DNA of 37,771 nt, from positions 1-37,771 of the forward strand of contig CANRFG010000010.1 of NCBI GenBank assembly GCA_947629815.1. The letters run 5' to 3'. This stretch comes from an uncultured Bacilli bacterium. GTDB taxonomy: Bacteria > Bacillota_I > Bacilli_A > RF39 > UBA660. A program made the position numbers and the translations under genes. Below the pieces are notes generated by a model, which saw only the letters and a list, made by a program, of their open reading frames with translations, was not told the DNA's origin and searched no databases. Below are positions 18,799 to 28,670 of the stretch, piece by piece. Position 1 is the first letter of the stretch, and each line of letters opens with the position of its first letter.

Positions 18799-19063
18799 CT
18801 TCCTTTTCTTTTTTACTCTTAAACATTTTAGAAATTAAACTACCTACACCACTTACTACTTTATCTGCCATTGAACTTATTGCATCGGTAGTTCTATCAA
18901 CTATTTCAAAAACACCATTTACTTTTTCCATTTTAGTATTTAAGTCATCAATAGTTCTATCTATTTTATTTAGTGTTTTAAAAAGTCTTATTATGAATAC
19001 TATTAAAACTATTACTAGTATACTCAAAAGAATATATAATATGATTGGTAGAATTTCACCCAT
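18785..19063 (-). CDS. DUF948/YtxG-like membrane protein
   Basis: N-terminal TM followed by amphipathic LNKIDRTIDDLNTKMEKV...; adjacent to YtxH. Confidence 0.55.
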   Translation of the reverse strand: MGEILPIILYILLSILVIVLIVFIIRLFKTLNKIDRTIDDLNTKMEKVNGVFEIVDRTTDAISSMADKVVSGVGSLISKMFKSKKEKEDDYE

Positions 19064-19878
19064 TATTCTTTGTCACCCTTTTCATACATTGAATCAATTA
19101 AGTCAAATAAGTCACTATCTGATATGTTTTCATCTTTAGTTTGCTCATCATCTTCATAACTATTCAAAATATCATCAGATAAATCAAAGTCATCTTCTAA
19201 TGTTGATTCTTTTTCTTCATCTTCTATAACTTTATCCTCAAAATCATCATTGTATTTTTTTTCTGGTTCTTCTTTTCCTATTTCTGCATCGTCAAAGCTT
19301 AATTCTTCTTTTTCTGGCTCTTCTTCATCTACTAATAAATCATCAAGTAATTCTTTCTTTTCATGAAGTGGTGCTTCTTCTTTTCCAAAAAGTGTTGTTT
19401 CAATATCGTCTTCTAATGTACCATAAGCTTTTTTTCTAACTTCATCAATAGTTGGTTCATGATTTTCATAATAAACTGTTGTTGGTATAACTTTTTTTGT
19501 TTCGATATCATCAACTTTATAGTTTTTATCTAATATACCATATACAGGTGATATTATTGGTGATGGTTTGAATGTTTTTGGCTTTTGTTCATCGATTTGT
19601 TTTTTAGTTTTATACTTATCTTTAAATGATTCTTTTTCTTCAGCATGTTGAGGTTTTTCTACTTTTGGTTTTTCTAAAACATCAAAATCTTTATCATCAA
19701 AAAATATTGGAGCTGGTTTTTCTTCTTTAACAGGCATTATAGGCTCTTCTACTTCTTGTAAAGGTTCTTCTACCTCTGGTGCATTTATTTCAACATGCAT
19801 TACTTCTTTTTTTATTACAGGTCCTTCTTCTTCTACATCTTCTGTAAACATATTTTTAATTTTGTCGACTAATTTCAT
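19063..19878 (-). CDS. Highly acidic low-complexity hypothetical protein
   Basis: Glu/Asp/Lys-rich composition; 4-nt overlap with upstream lipoprotein gene. Confidence 0.5.
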   Translation of the reverse strand: MKLVDKIKNMFTEDVEEEGPVIKKEVMHVEINAPEVEEPLQEVEEPIMPVKEEKPAPIFFDDKDFDVLEKPKVEKPQHAEEKESFKDKYKTKKQIDEQKPKTFKPSPIISPVYGILDKNYKVDDIETKKVIPTTVYYENHEPTIDEVRKKAYGTLEDDIETTLFGKEEAPLHEKKELLDDLLVDEEEPEKEELSFDDAEIGKEEPEKKYNDDFEDKVIEDEEKESTLEDDFDLSDDILNSYEDDEQTKDENISDSDLFDLIDSMYEKGDKE

Positions 19879-20585
19879 AATCCACCTTCCTTATCATTCT
19901 CTACTGTTTCTTTAGATTCATCTTCTTTATTTTCTGTTTCTTCTGATTCTTCGTTTTCTTCTTGCTCTGATTGTTCTATCTCCACATCTTCTTCATCATA
20001 AATTGGGAAGAAGTTTTCACCTCCTGTATTAGGCTCAAATAATGTATATTTTTCTTCTTTATTTTTAAAGTAATCATCATCAAGCATTATTTTTATTACA
20101 TTATCGTTATATTTAATTGTGGATAGTATATATGATGAATTTAATACAGCATCATTGATTTCATCTTTTTCAACTAATACTTCTATTCTTGCATAATTGT
20201 AAACAAATTTTATTAAATATTTATTCTCTACTTGTGTAATAAGTATATAACCTTTTTTATCACCACGATCTATCTCTTTAAAGTAATATGAACCATTACC
20301 ATTAACTTTTTCTACATCTTTTTTATAGTAATAACTTACTACATCAATATATAAATAATAGTAGTTACCATTTGAATAAAGTGTATCATTATATTCTGTT
20401 GTATTTATATATGTAACCCCTCTGGGAATATAATATTTATAACCTTTTCCAACTTGATTATACAAAGTATTTTCTTTGGATAATACTACATTTATTATAT
20501 TATCAGTATTATCAGTATCTATCCTAACAATAGTACACCCACTTACTAATAATATAACAATAAGTAGTAAAGCTTTTTTTAACAT
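19875..20585 (-). CDS. Predicted lipoprotein
   Basis: Signal peptide and lipobox LLIVILLVSGC. Confidence 0.65.
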   Translation of the reverse strand: MLKKALLLIVILLVSGCTIVRIDTDNTDNIINVVLSKENTLYNQVGKGYKYYIPRGVTYINTTEYNDTLYSNGNYYYLYIDVVSYYYKKDVEKVNGNGSYYFKEIDRGDKKGYILITQVENKYLIKFVYNYARIEVLVEKDEINDAVLNSSYILSTIKYNDNVIKIMLDDDYFKNKEEKYTLFEPNTGGENFFPIYDEEDVEIEQSEQEENEESEETENKEDESKETVENDKEGGL

Positions 20586-20735
20586 GATTCACCTACTTAC
20601 CTAAATTATATCAAATATTTATTTATTTTGATATATAAATTTAATTTTTATGTAAACTATTCGTCCAGTTAAATTATAACACTTACTTATTAAATTGTAA
20701 ATGTATGCAAAAATAATATTTAATAGGATATAAAT

Positions 20736-20762
20736 AAAAAAAGAAAAAATTAATTTTCTTTA
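20736..20762 (-). terminator. Intrinsic terminator of leuS
   Basis: Minus strand AAAGAAAA-TTAA-TTTTTTCTTT then T-run. Confidence 0.65.
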
Positions 20763-20781
20763 GTTCTAAGTATAAAAATCT

Positions 20782-23202
20782 TTACATTTTTACAACTATA
20801 TTAACAAGTTTTTTAGGAACTACAATTATTTTAATTATTTCTTTTTCTTCTATATATTTTTTTACATTGTCAATGTTAGTCGCTAAAGACTTCATTTCGT
20901 CTTCACTAGTATTTGTATCAATTACTATTTTTCCTCTAACTTTTCCATTTACTTGTACTACTAACTCAAATTGTTCATCTACAATCTTATTTTCATCATA
21001 AGTTGGAAAACTAGATTTAAATAACATATCTCCTAAATTATATTTTTCATTTAACTCTTCAGTTATATGAGGTGCGATTGGATTAAGCAAATGTAATAAA
21101 ATTCTATAATCTTTATTAGAAATACTTTCTAATTTTTCAAGTTCATTAAGTAAAATCATTAAAGCTGATACAGCTGTATTATATTTAATACTTAATAAAT
21201 CTTCTGATACTTTTTTTATTGTTTGATTAATTAAAACTTCTGTTTCTTTAGAGTATTCATTTTTACCATTTAATTTAGTACCTAATCTATATACTCTATC
21301 TAGAAATTTCTTACAACCTTTTAAACCATTCTCACTCCAAGCAGCATCTTTTTCATAGTCACCTATAAACATCTCATAAGTACGCAATGCATCAGCACCA
21401 TATTCTTTTACAATATCATCAGGATTAACTACATTTCCTTTTGATTTGCTCATTTTTTCTCCATTTTCGCCTAATATCATACCATGACTTACACGAGTCC
21501 AAATCATTTCTTTATTAGGAACTAATCCTATATTATATAAGAATTGTACCCAAAATCTTGCATATAAAAGATGACGAGCAGTATGTTCCATACCACCATT
21601 ATACCAATCTACTTTATTCCAATATTTCATAGATTCCATGCTTGCAAATGCCTTATCATTATGTGGATCCATAAATCTTAGGAAATACCAACTAGAGCCT
21701 GCCCAATTAGGCATCGTATCAGTTTCTCTTTTTGCTTTTCCATTACATTTTGGACAAGTTGTATTTACCCAATCTGTTATTTTTGCAAGTGGACTTTCTC
21801 CATTATCTGTTGGTTCATATTCTGCAACATCTGGTAAAAGTAATGGTAAATCTTTTTCTTCCATAGGAACCCAACCACATTTTTCACAATATATCATAGG
21901 TATTGGTTCTCCCCAAAATCTTTGTCTTGAAAATATCCAATCCCTCATTTTATAGTTATTAACTACTCTTCCTATTCCTTTTTCTACTAACATATCTGTT
22001 ATAGCTTTTTTTGCTTCTATAACGCTTAGTCCACTAAATTCTTCTGAATTTATAAGTTTAGCATCTTTATTTTCTAAATAATCATATTTTTCATATGCTT
22101 TTTCTTTTGAATCTCCACCTGTAATTACTTCGATTATCTCCAAATTATGTTCTTTTGCATATTCATAGTCCCTCTCATCATGAGCAGGTACTGCCATAAC
22201 AGCACCTGTACCATAATCTCCAAGTACAAAATCTCCTAAATATATTGGAACTTCTTTTCCATTTACAGGATTATATGCTTTGATACCTTTTACTTCTACA
22301 CCTGTTTTTCCTTTATTAAGTTCTGTTCTATCCATATTAGATTTTTTACTTGTTTCTTCTATATAAGCAAGTACTTCTTCTTTATTTTCAACTCTTGGCA
22401 TCAATTGTTTAATAAGTTTTCCATCTGGTGCGATTACGAAAAAAGTAATTCCATAAATAGTTTCTATACATGTTGTAAATATTGAAAACTTACCTCCACC
22501 TGATATTTCAATATCAACTTCTACACCTGTTGATTTCCCTATCCAATTTATTTGACCTAGTTTTACTTTATCTGCAAAATTAGTATCGTCTAATCCTTTA
22601 AGTAAATCTTCTGCATAATCACTCATTCTAAGCATCCATTGTGATTTCTCTTTTTGTACTACTGTTTCTCCACATCTTTCACAAACTCCACCTGCTGCAT
22701 CTTCATTTGATAATACTGTTTTACAATTTGGACACCAATTTACAGGTATAGTATCTTTATATGCCATACCATGTTTATAAAATTGTAAAAATTGCCATTG
22801 TGTCCACTTATAGTATTCTGGGTCTGTTGTTGAAAATTCTCTAGACCAATCAAATGAGAAACCTAATGATTTCATTTGACCTTTAAATGTTGCGATATTT
22901 TCTTTTACTGCATCTTTAGGATGTATATGATTTTTTATAGCATATTGTTCTGCAGGCGCTCCAAAGGCATCCCAACCCATTGGGTATAATACATTATATC
23001 CTTGCATTCTTTTTATACGAGCGATTGCATCTTGAGCAGTATAACTTCTAACATGACCTACATGTAATCCTGCTCCTGATGGATATGGGAATTCTACTAA
23101 TATGTAATATGGTTTTTTAGTTTTATCATTATCAACTTTAAAACTATTATTGTCTTCCCAATATTTTTGCCATTTTTTTTCTATTTGTGTAAAATTATAC
23201 AT
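20782..23202 (-). CDS. leuS: Leucyl-tRNA synthetase
   Basis: HVGHVRSYT, MGWDAFGAPAEQYAI, WNKVDWYNGGMEHTARHLLYARFW, KMSKSKGNVV; T-box leader upstream. Confidence 0.97.
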   Translation of the reverse strand: MYNFTQIEKKWQKYWEDNNSFKVDNDKTKKPYYILVEFPYPSGAGLHVGHVRSYTAQDAIARIKRMQGYNVLYPMGWDAFGAPAEQYAIKNHIHPKDAVKENIATFKGQMKSLGFSFDWSREFSTTDPEYYKWTQWQFLQFYKHGMAYKDTIPVNWCPNCKTVLSNEDAAGGVCERCGETVVQKEKSQWMLRMSDYAEDLLKGLDDTNFADKVKLGQINWIGKSTGVEVDIEISGGGKFSIFTTCIETIYGITFFVIAPDGKLIKQLMPRVENKEEVLAYIEETSKKSNMDRTELNKGKTGVEVKGIKAYNPVNGKEVPIYLGDFVLGDYGTGAVMAVPAHDERDYEYAKEHNLEIIEVITGGDSKEKAYEKYDYLENKDAKLINSEEFSGLSVIEAKKAITDMLVEKGIGRVVNNYKMRDWIFSRQRFWGEPIPMIYCEKCGWVPMEEKDLPLLLPDVAEYEPTDNGESPLAKITDWVNTTCPKCNGKAKRETDTMPNWAGSSWYFLRFMDPHNDKAFASMESMKYWNKVDWYNGGMEHTARHLLYARFWVQFLYNIGLVPNKEMIWTRVSHGMILGENGEKMSKSKGNVVNPDDIVKEYGADALRTYEMFIGDYEKDAAWSENGLKGCKKFLDRVYRLGTKLNGKNEYSKETEVLINQTIKKVSEDLLSIKYNTAVSALMILLNELEKLESISNKDYRILLHLLNPIAPHITEELNEKYNLGDMLFKSSFPTYDENKIVDEQFELVVQVNGKVRGKIVIDTNTSEDEMKSLATNIDNVKKYIEEKEIIKIIVVPKKLVNIVVKM

Positions 23203-23560
23203 TTTTCTTTCCTTCTTTCTTCTTGTATATATTTCCTAATATTGAATAAGAAATAAGCATTAATGGTATTAATGTAACAAAACCAATTAATATTTTTAAA
23301 TAGTAATTTTTTGTTAATTCTGTAGCTACTAAAGTAAGAGAAATGAAACTACTATTAGCAAGCGCTATAGAATTCGCAAAAGCTTTTGCATTTAACTTAC
23401 TAGTATCTAATTTATATCTGTATATAAAATATTTTGCTTGTGTTGTATCAAAAAATTTTTTTATTTTCTTTTTATTAAATATAACTGTTACTAGATACAG
23501 CACATAAATTAATAAAAAACAACCTAATCCTAAAAATAGTAATTTCATAAAAACCTCCAA
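23195..23560 (-). CDS. Small membrane protein between T-box leader and leuS
   Basis: Two to three TM segments; 8-nt overlap with leuS; SD GGAGG directly after T-box terminator. Confidence 0.65.
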   Translation of the reverse strand: MEVFMKLLFLGLGCFLLIYVLYLVTVIFNKKKIKKFFDTTQAKYFIYRYKLDTSKLNAKAFANSIALANSSFISLTLVATELTKNYYLKILIGFVTLIPLMLISYSILGNIYKKKEGKKNV

Positions 23561-23766
23561 AAAAAATATTATAAATTTAAGGACGAATTATCCGCGGTAC
23601 CACCTTAATTCATAATATTTTATGCACTCTTTTTTTAACGCAAAATTACGGCCTAAGCAACTTGGAAAGCAAGTTCATAAATATTTACTTAAAGTTTTCA
23701 CCATACCACTTTTTCTCTAAAAAGTATTTATTTATTACTACTCTTTCTTCAATGTCTTTTAAAATT
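23561..23766 (-). promoter_or_regulatory. T-box leader (probable tRNA-Leu sensor)
   Basis: Minus strand AAGGTGGTACCGCGGATAATTCGTCC (T-box sequence, + coords 23581-23606), upstream AGAGTA and GGTGAAAAC elements, candidate specifier CTT at 23671-23673, terminator stem AATATTATGAATTAAGG/CCTTAAATTTATAATATT + T-run. Confidence 0.93.
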
Positions 23767-23772
23767 AAATAT

Positions 23773-23801
23773 ATTATATTACATTTGTTCGACATATTCA
23801 A
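23773..23801 (-). promoter_or_regulatory. SigA-type promoter for T-box/leuS transcript
   Basis: TTGAAT-17-TATAAT on minus strand. Confidence 0.65.
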
Positions 23802-26181
23802 GCAATTTTAAAAATAATTGTATAAATTTTTTTTCTATTCCTATATTAGCTAATTTTCTTATAGCTATTCTCTTTTTCTTTATAGGTAATTTACCAAATA
23901 ATATTTCATCTATTTTATCTTTTTTTACTGTTTCTATTGGTAAATCTGAGATAATTTCCTCAATATCTTCATTTATTATTCTTACTGGGTCTGATTCAAT
24001 ATCTTTTCCTTTGCAATTAATTGTTAATTGTTTTCCAATAGTAGGCACATTTTTAACTTCAACAATAAAGTCTGGACCATCTGTATATGTATTACAATTT
24101 ATTTTTTCATCATTTAAATATGTAATTACATCATCTGCTTGTTTTGTATTCCTAAATCTAAATTTATAGTTTCTAGTTTGAGGCACAATTCCACTTTTAC
24201 CTTCTATTGCTTTTATTATTATTGTATAATTATTTGGCATGTAATTATAATCTATCATTGTCATTAAGTAATAATCTTTTAAATATAAATTACTTACACC
24301 ATCGTCTTCATATAAGTTAAATGTATTTGACCTACCTGGGAATATATGTATTTCCATGTCTATTGGGGGTGTTGTATCATTTATATTTTTATTTGTTCCA
24401 AGTGGTATGATAGCGCCTTGCCTTGCGAAAACAGGATAATCATTATCTTTAAAGAATGAAACATATTTTCTGTTACCTAAGAATTTTTTACCTGATACAA
24501 AATCATACCATGTACCTGCTGGTATATAAAATTTATGAATAACTCTACTCATTATGTAGTCTTTTGATGTTGTGATTGGTGAAATAAATAATTGACTACC
24601 AAAATAATATTCATTTCTATATAATGGGTCATCATACATTTGTGGAACTGTATAATAAAGTGGAGTTATCAAAGGTACACCAAATTTAGAATTTGAATAT
24701 GCTTCACTATATAAATATGGTATTAATTTATGTCTTAATTTTAAATATTCTTTAGTTATTTCATATGTTTTTATACTCCAACGCCAAGGTTCCCTTTTAT
24801 AATATTTACTAGAATCTGCTCCAAATTTTAGTATTGGACTAAAAGTACCTAATTGAACATATCTAATATATAACTCATTATCTTCTATTCCTTCACTATA
24901 TCCACCTATGTCATGACACCACCAAGATACTCCCATGTTAGTAGCGTTTACATTATGAAATGATAAGGCTCTAAGTGTATCCCAACTTACTTTTGTTTTT
25001 CCAGAATATAAAACAGGATATCTATGCGCTGCAACTAATGAATTATGCGCAATAAGAAATGGTCTTCTTCTATAATCTCTTCTCATGTCAAGGAACTGGT
25101 AATGTTTTAATGTATTTAATTTTGAAATATTATCTTTATCAAAGTAATCTATCCAATAAAAATCAACACCATAACTATCTAATTTATGTACTAATAATTT
25201 AAAATAAGCATCCACACATCTTGGATTTAATACATCAAATGGTATTCTTCCATTTTTATCTTCTTGTAAATATCTTTTTAATTCTTGATAATTTTCTTCA
25301 ATTGAATAAATTCCATATAATGGATTTATACTTAATCCAAGTCTTATACCCATCGAATGTAAATAATTTATTGTTCCACTAAAATCATTAAATTTACTAG
25401 TATCTGGAGTAAAACCTGAGTTTATTTTTTCATCTACATTCAAGTGCCAATCTTTATTTAAAACAACAATTGAAAGTGGTATATCATGGTCATAAAATTT
25501 ATTTATTATTTTTCTTAAACTCTTATCATCATATGCATAATTTCTATACCACCAGTTTCCTAGTGCATATCTTGGAATAAGACTAGGATAACCTGTTAGT
25601 TTATAATAATCTATTAAACATGATGGGAAATCTTTACCATATGCAAACAAATATAAATCTATACCACTATTTTCTCTTAAAATTAAAACGCCTTCTTCAT
25701 CAAATACTTTGGTTTTTGAATCATCTATTGTTGCAAATCCATCTAGTGAATATAAACTTTTTTTTAATTTAGAATTTGTAGTATCATATGCAAGTTCTGT
25801 TGTTGGGGCACCATAATTTCTAACTTCTGGCATTCCATAATACCATGTTTTATTTGTACCTAAAATATCTACTTTTAAATTAGAATCTGCAAACAATTTA
25901 CCTGAACCAAATGGTCTTTCCATTTTATATGACAATCTAAAATAATTTGTAGAAATAACCAATGTATCATCAAGTATAACTTTTTTAAAATCTACTTTAT
26001 CAAAATTCCTATTTATTACAAGTTCTGTACTTCTATCCTCAAACATTGCATTTTCGCTATATTCAAGTCTTACTAAATGTTCTGATAATATAGTAATTCT
26101 AAATTTATTACCAGAAATTACATTTTCAGGTCTTGCTTTGGAATTATTACTTAATTTAAATTGTTCCCCTAATTTATACAT
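23779..26181 (-). CDS. Glycoside hydrolase family 31 (alpha-glucosidase/xylosidase-like)
   Basis: VDFYWIDYFDKD, WWCHDIGGY...ELYIRYVQLGTFSPILKFGADSS, YYFGSQLFISPIT. Confidence 0.92.
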   Translation of the reverse strand: MYKLGEQFKLSNNSKARPENVISGNKFRITILSEHLVRLEYSENAMFEDRSTELVINRNFDKVDFKKVILDDTLVISTNYFRLSYKMERPFGSGKLFADSNLKVDILGTNKTWYYGMPEVRNYGAPTTELAYDTTNSKLKKSLYSLDGFATIDDSKTKVFDEEGVLILRENSGIDLYLFAYGKDFPSCLIDYYKLTGYPSLIPRYALGNWWYRNYAYDDKSLRKIINKFYDHDIPLSIVVLNKDWHLNVDEKINSGFTPDTSKFNDFSGTINYLHSMGIRLGLSINPLYGIYSIEENYQELKRYLQEDKNGRIPFDVLNPRCVDAYFKLLVHKLDSYGVDFYWIDYFDKDNISKLNTLKHYQFLDMRRDYRRRPFLIAHNSLVAAHRYPVLYSGKTKVSWDTLRALSFHNVNATNMGVSWWCHDIGGYSEGIEDNELYIRYVQLGTFSPILKFGADSSKYYKREPWRWSIKTYEITKEYLKLRHKLIPYLYSEAYSNSKFGVPLITPLYYTVPQMYDDPLYRNEYYFGSQLFISPITTSKDYIMSRVIHKFYIPAGTWYDFVSGKKFLGNRKYVSFFKDNDYPVFARQGAIIPLGTNKNINDTTPPIDMEIHIFPGRSNTFNLYEDDGVSNLYLKDYYLMTMIDYNYMPNNYTIIIKAIEGKSGIVPQTRNYKFRFRNTKQADDVITYLNDEKINCNTYTDGPDFIVEVKNVPTIGKQLTINCKGKDIESDPVRIINEDIEEIISDLPIETVKKDKIDEILFGKLPIKKKRIAIRKLANIGIEKKFIQLFLKLLEYVEQM

Positions 26182-26190
26182 TTTATCACC

Positions 26191-27606
26191 TTATATTTCT
26201 TCTATTTTAACAAAGTTTGTATGTTTTACTTCTTTAAATGGATAGCCTCCTGTTATTACTATTTTATCTTTTTCTTCAAGTTGAAATTGCAAAGTAGCAA
26301 TTTTTTTTGATTTATTTAACATTGAATCCAAGTCTTTAAATTCGTTTACAATAACTGGTACAATTCCAAAATTAAGTGAAAGTGATTTTGCTGTATTTGA
26401 ATCATTAGTTATAGCAAGTATTGGACAACTTGGTCTAAATCTACTTATTTTTCTAGCAGTATATCCACTTATAGTAGGTGCGACTATTAACTTACATTTT
26501 AATCTACATGACAACATCGCAACGCTATATGAAATTTCTCCTGTTATATCTTGTTTTTCTGTTCTTGCAGCTTTATCGAGTAATCCTAAATAATCAATTC
26601 CTTCTTCAGCAGAAACTATTATTTTTTCTACCATATCTAATGTTTCTATTGGATATTTACCTATTGTAGTTTCACCAGATAACATAACTGCATCTACACC
26701 ATCTAATACAGCATTAGCTATATCGGATACTTCTGCTCTAGTTGGTCTCATATTTTCTTCCATTGTGGATATTAATTCTGCTGCGACTATACTTATTTTA
26801 CCAGCTATATGACATTTACTTATAACAGATTTTTGTATCCTTGGAATTCTTTCCATAGGTATTTCAACTCCTAAATCTGTCCTTGCTATCATAATTCCAT
26901 CACTAACTTTTATTATTTCATCTATTTCTTCTACTGAACTTTCTCTTTCAATTTTTGCTATTATACCCATATGGTCATTTCCAAGTTCAATTAGCATATC
27001 ATTAACTTCTAATATGTCTTCTGATGATGACACATATGAAACCGCTAAAAAATCTGCATTTTTTTTATGTGCATATAGTATATCTTCTTTATCTTTTTCA
27101 CTTAAGAAAGGAATATCTAATTTAATTCCAACAACATGTATATCACTATTTGAATTTATAATTCCACCTTTTACTACTCTACATTTTAAATATAGTTCTT
27201 CTTTTTCTTCTACTATTAATTCAACTAATCCATCATTTATAGTTATTGTGTTTTCTACTTTTACTTTTTCTACAAAATTTTCATAGTTTACTGAAAATTT
27301 AGTTTCATCGCCCAATATATTTTCTTTATATATTCTAACTATGGTATCTTCTTTAAAATATGCCTTATCTTCTAAAATTTGCCCTACTCTTATATCTGGA
27401 CCATTCGTATCTAATATTATAGATACATTAGTTTTTAATTCTTTATTTACTTCTTCAACCATGTTAAAAACATTATCACAAAAAGAATAATTGGCTTGTC
27501 TCATGTTTATTCTTATAGCATCGCAACCTTTTTGAATAAGCTCTTTTATTTTTTCTTTTGAATTTGTTGCCTCACCAATTGTAGCAATTATCTTTGTTTT
27601 ACCCAT
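26191..27606 (-). CDS. pyk: Pyruvate kinase (diverged active-site motifs)
   Basis: KTKIIATIG, DTNGPDIRVG, AKIERESSVEEIDEI, RTDLGVEIP, RPTRAEVSDIANAVLDGVDAVMLSGETTIGKYP. Confidence 0.88.
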   Translation of the reverse strand: MGKTKIIATIGEATNSKEKIKELIQKGCDAIRINMRQANYSFCDNVFNMVEEVNKELKTNVSIILDTNGPDIRVGQILEDKAYFKEDTIVRIYKENILGDETKFSVNYENFVEKVKVENTITINDGLVELIVEEKEELYLKCRVVKGGIINSNSDIHVVGIKLDIPFLSEKDKEDILYAHKKNADFLAVSYVSSSEDILEVNDMLIELGNDHMGIIAKIERESSVEEIDEIIKVSDGIMIARTDLGVEIPMERIPRIQKSVISKCHIAGKISIVAAELISTMEENMRPTRAEVSDIANAVLDGVDAVMLSGETTIGKYPIETLDMVEKIIVSAEEGIDYLGLLDKAARTEKQDITGEISYSVAMLSCRLKCKLIVAPTISGYTARKISRFRPSCPILAITNDSNTAKSLSLNFGIVPVIVNEFKDLDSMLNKSKKIATLQFQLEEKDKIVITGGYPFKEVKHTNFVKIEEI

Positions 27607-27703
27607 AATATCACTAACCTTACCCTATTCTTTTAGTATTATATCATAAACACACTATAAAAATATAGTTTTTAATAAATAAAATTTGAAATTTTTACTT
27701 AAA

Positions 27704-27727
27704 AAAAAGGAAATTATTTTCCTTTTC
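27704..27727 (-). terminator. Intrinsic terminator
   Basis: Minus strand AAAGGAAAATAATTTCCTTTTTTTT. Confidence 0.65.
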
Positions 27728-28064
27728 TACTATGTTCTTCTTGTTGTCTTTCATATAACATTTGTGTGACTTCCCTTGATTTAGCGCGTTTTTTTAAATA
27801 TTCTTGTTGATTCATATAATGTGAATTTTCAATATCATTTTTTTGAAAAATTGTATGTAATAAAACCAACTTATATAGTTTATTAAATCTTCCTTCAATA
27901 TCTTTTGTATTATCAACTGAATGTATAAATCTTCTAATTTGCCTCTCACTATATTCTACATCTTTTGATATTTCTGAAATAGGTTTCATTTCACCATCTT
28001 TCATAGAAACATAATAATCTATCATTGTATTTATAAATTTTTTAGAAAATTCTAAATTTTCCAT
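27714..28064 (-). CDS. Hypothetical protein with putative HTH
   Basis: Open frame with HTH-like ISEISKDVEYSERQIRRFI segment; divergent from 28220 gene. Confidence 0.5.
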   Translation of the reverse strand: MENLEFSKKFINTMIDYYVSMKDGEMKPISEISKDVEYSERQIRRFIHSVDNTKDIEGRFNKLYKLVLLHTIFQKNDIENSHYMNQQEYLKKRAKSREVTQMLYERQQEEHSRKGK

Positions 28065-28170
28065 AATAATTAAACTCCTTTTCTGAATACAAATTTATTA
28101 TACTTTTACATAATTGTCAATATTTTTGACGAAATAATACATTTATTTACATTCCTAATTATTGTTTTTG

Positions 28171-28199
28171 TTGAAAAATTTTTATACATAAGTTATACT
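28171..28199 (+). promoter_or_regulatory. SigA-type promoter
   Basis: TTGAAA-17-TATACT upstream of AGGAGG and ATG 28220. Confidence 0.75.
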
Positions 28200-28219
28200 T
28201 AAGTTAGGAGGAAATTAAA

Positions 28220-28588
28220 ATGGATCAAAGACAAATATATGAAGCATTAGAAGATGTAGAAAAATTGCGTAATAAAGTAAATAGCCTAGAGCAAGAGAAT
28301 AGACGTCTTGAACAAACTCTTGAAAATGTTACTGGTGACATAAAAGCAGCGTACGAAATTATTGGTGCGCTAAAAAATAAAATTGAATGGTTAGAAAGAG
28401 AACAAGTCAAATCAAACCTTCGATTTGCTACAATTGATCCAAGTTTAGATCCAACTACTAGACAAAATGCACATGATGAACTTGGTAAAATATTGGAAAG
28501 AGAAGCACGCTTAGCAGAACTAGACAGGCCTGCTGTAAGACCTCAGGAGAATAATGAAGACCCTGAACTTAGTACATTTATTAAATAA
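28220..28588 (+). CDS. Small coiled-coil protein A
   Basis: Heptad-rich N-terminus; SLDPTTRQNAHDELGKIL; own promoter, SD and terminator. Confidence 0.75.
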   Translation: MDQRQIYEALEDVEKLRNKVNSLEQENRRLEQTLENVTGDIKAAYEIIGALKNKIEWLEREQVKSNLRFATIDPSLDPTTRQNAHDELGKILEREARLAELDRPAVRPQENNEDPELSTFIK

Positions 28589-28607
28589 GAGAAACCCTCT
28601 TATTTTT
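28585..28607 (+). terminator. Intrinsic terminator
   Basis: ATAAGAG-AAACC-CTCTTATTTTTAT. Confidence 0.75.
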
Positions 28608-28622
28608 ATATAATTAATTTAA

Positions 28623-28651
28623 TTGACAAAATTATTTAGTTGATATATATT
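28623..28651 (+). promoter_or_regulatory. SigA-type promoter
   Basis: TTGACA-17-TATATT. Confidence 0.8.
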
Positions 28652-28670
28652 GAGTATGGAGGGATTTAAT

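Noticed and set aside
17576-18838. Plus-strand ORFs 17576-17767, 18105-18347, 18602-18838
   Set aside because: Antisense to the GGDEF/YtxH operon; no SD or domain evidence.
21638-21955. Plus-strand 105-aa ORF in leuS
   Set aside because: Antisense shadow of a conserved housekeeping gene.
26478-27286. Plus-strand ORFs in pyruvate kinase gene (26478-26669, 27014-27286)
   Set aside because: Antisense shadows.
28225-28410. Minus-strand ORF opposite coiled-coil protein A
   Set aside because: Antisense; protein A has promoter, SD and terminator.
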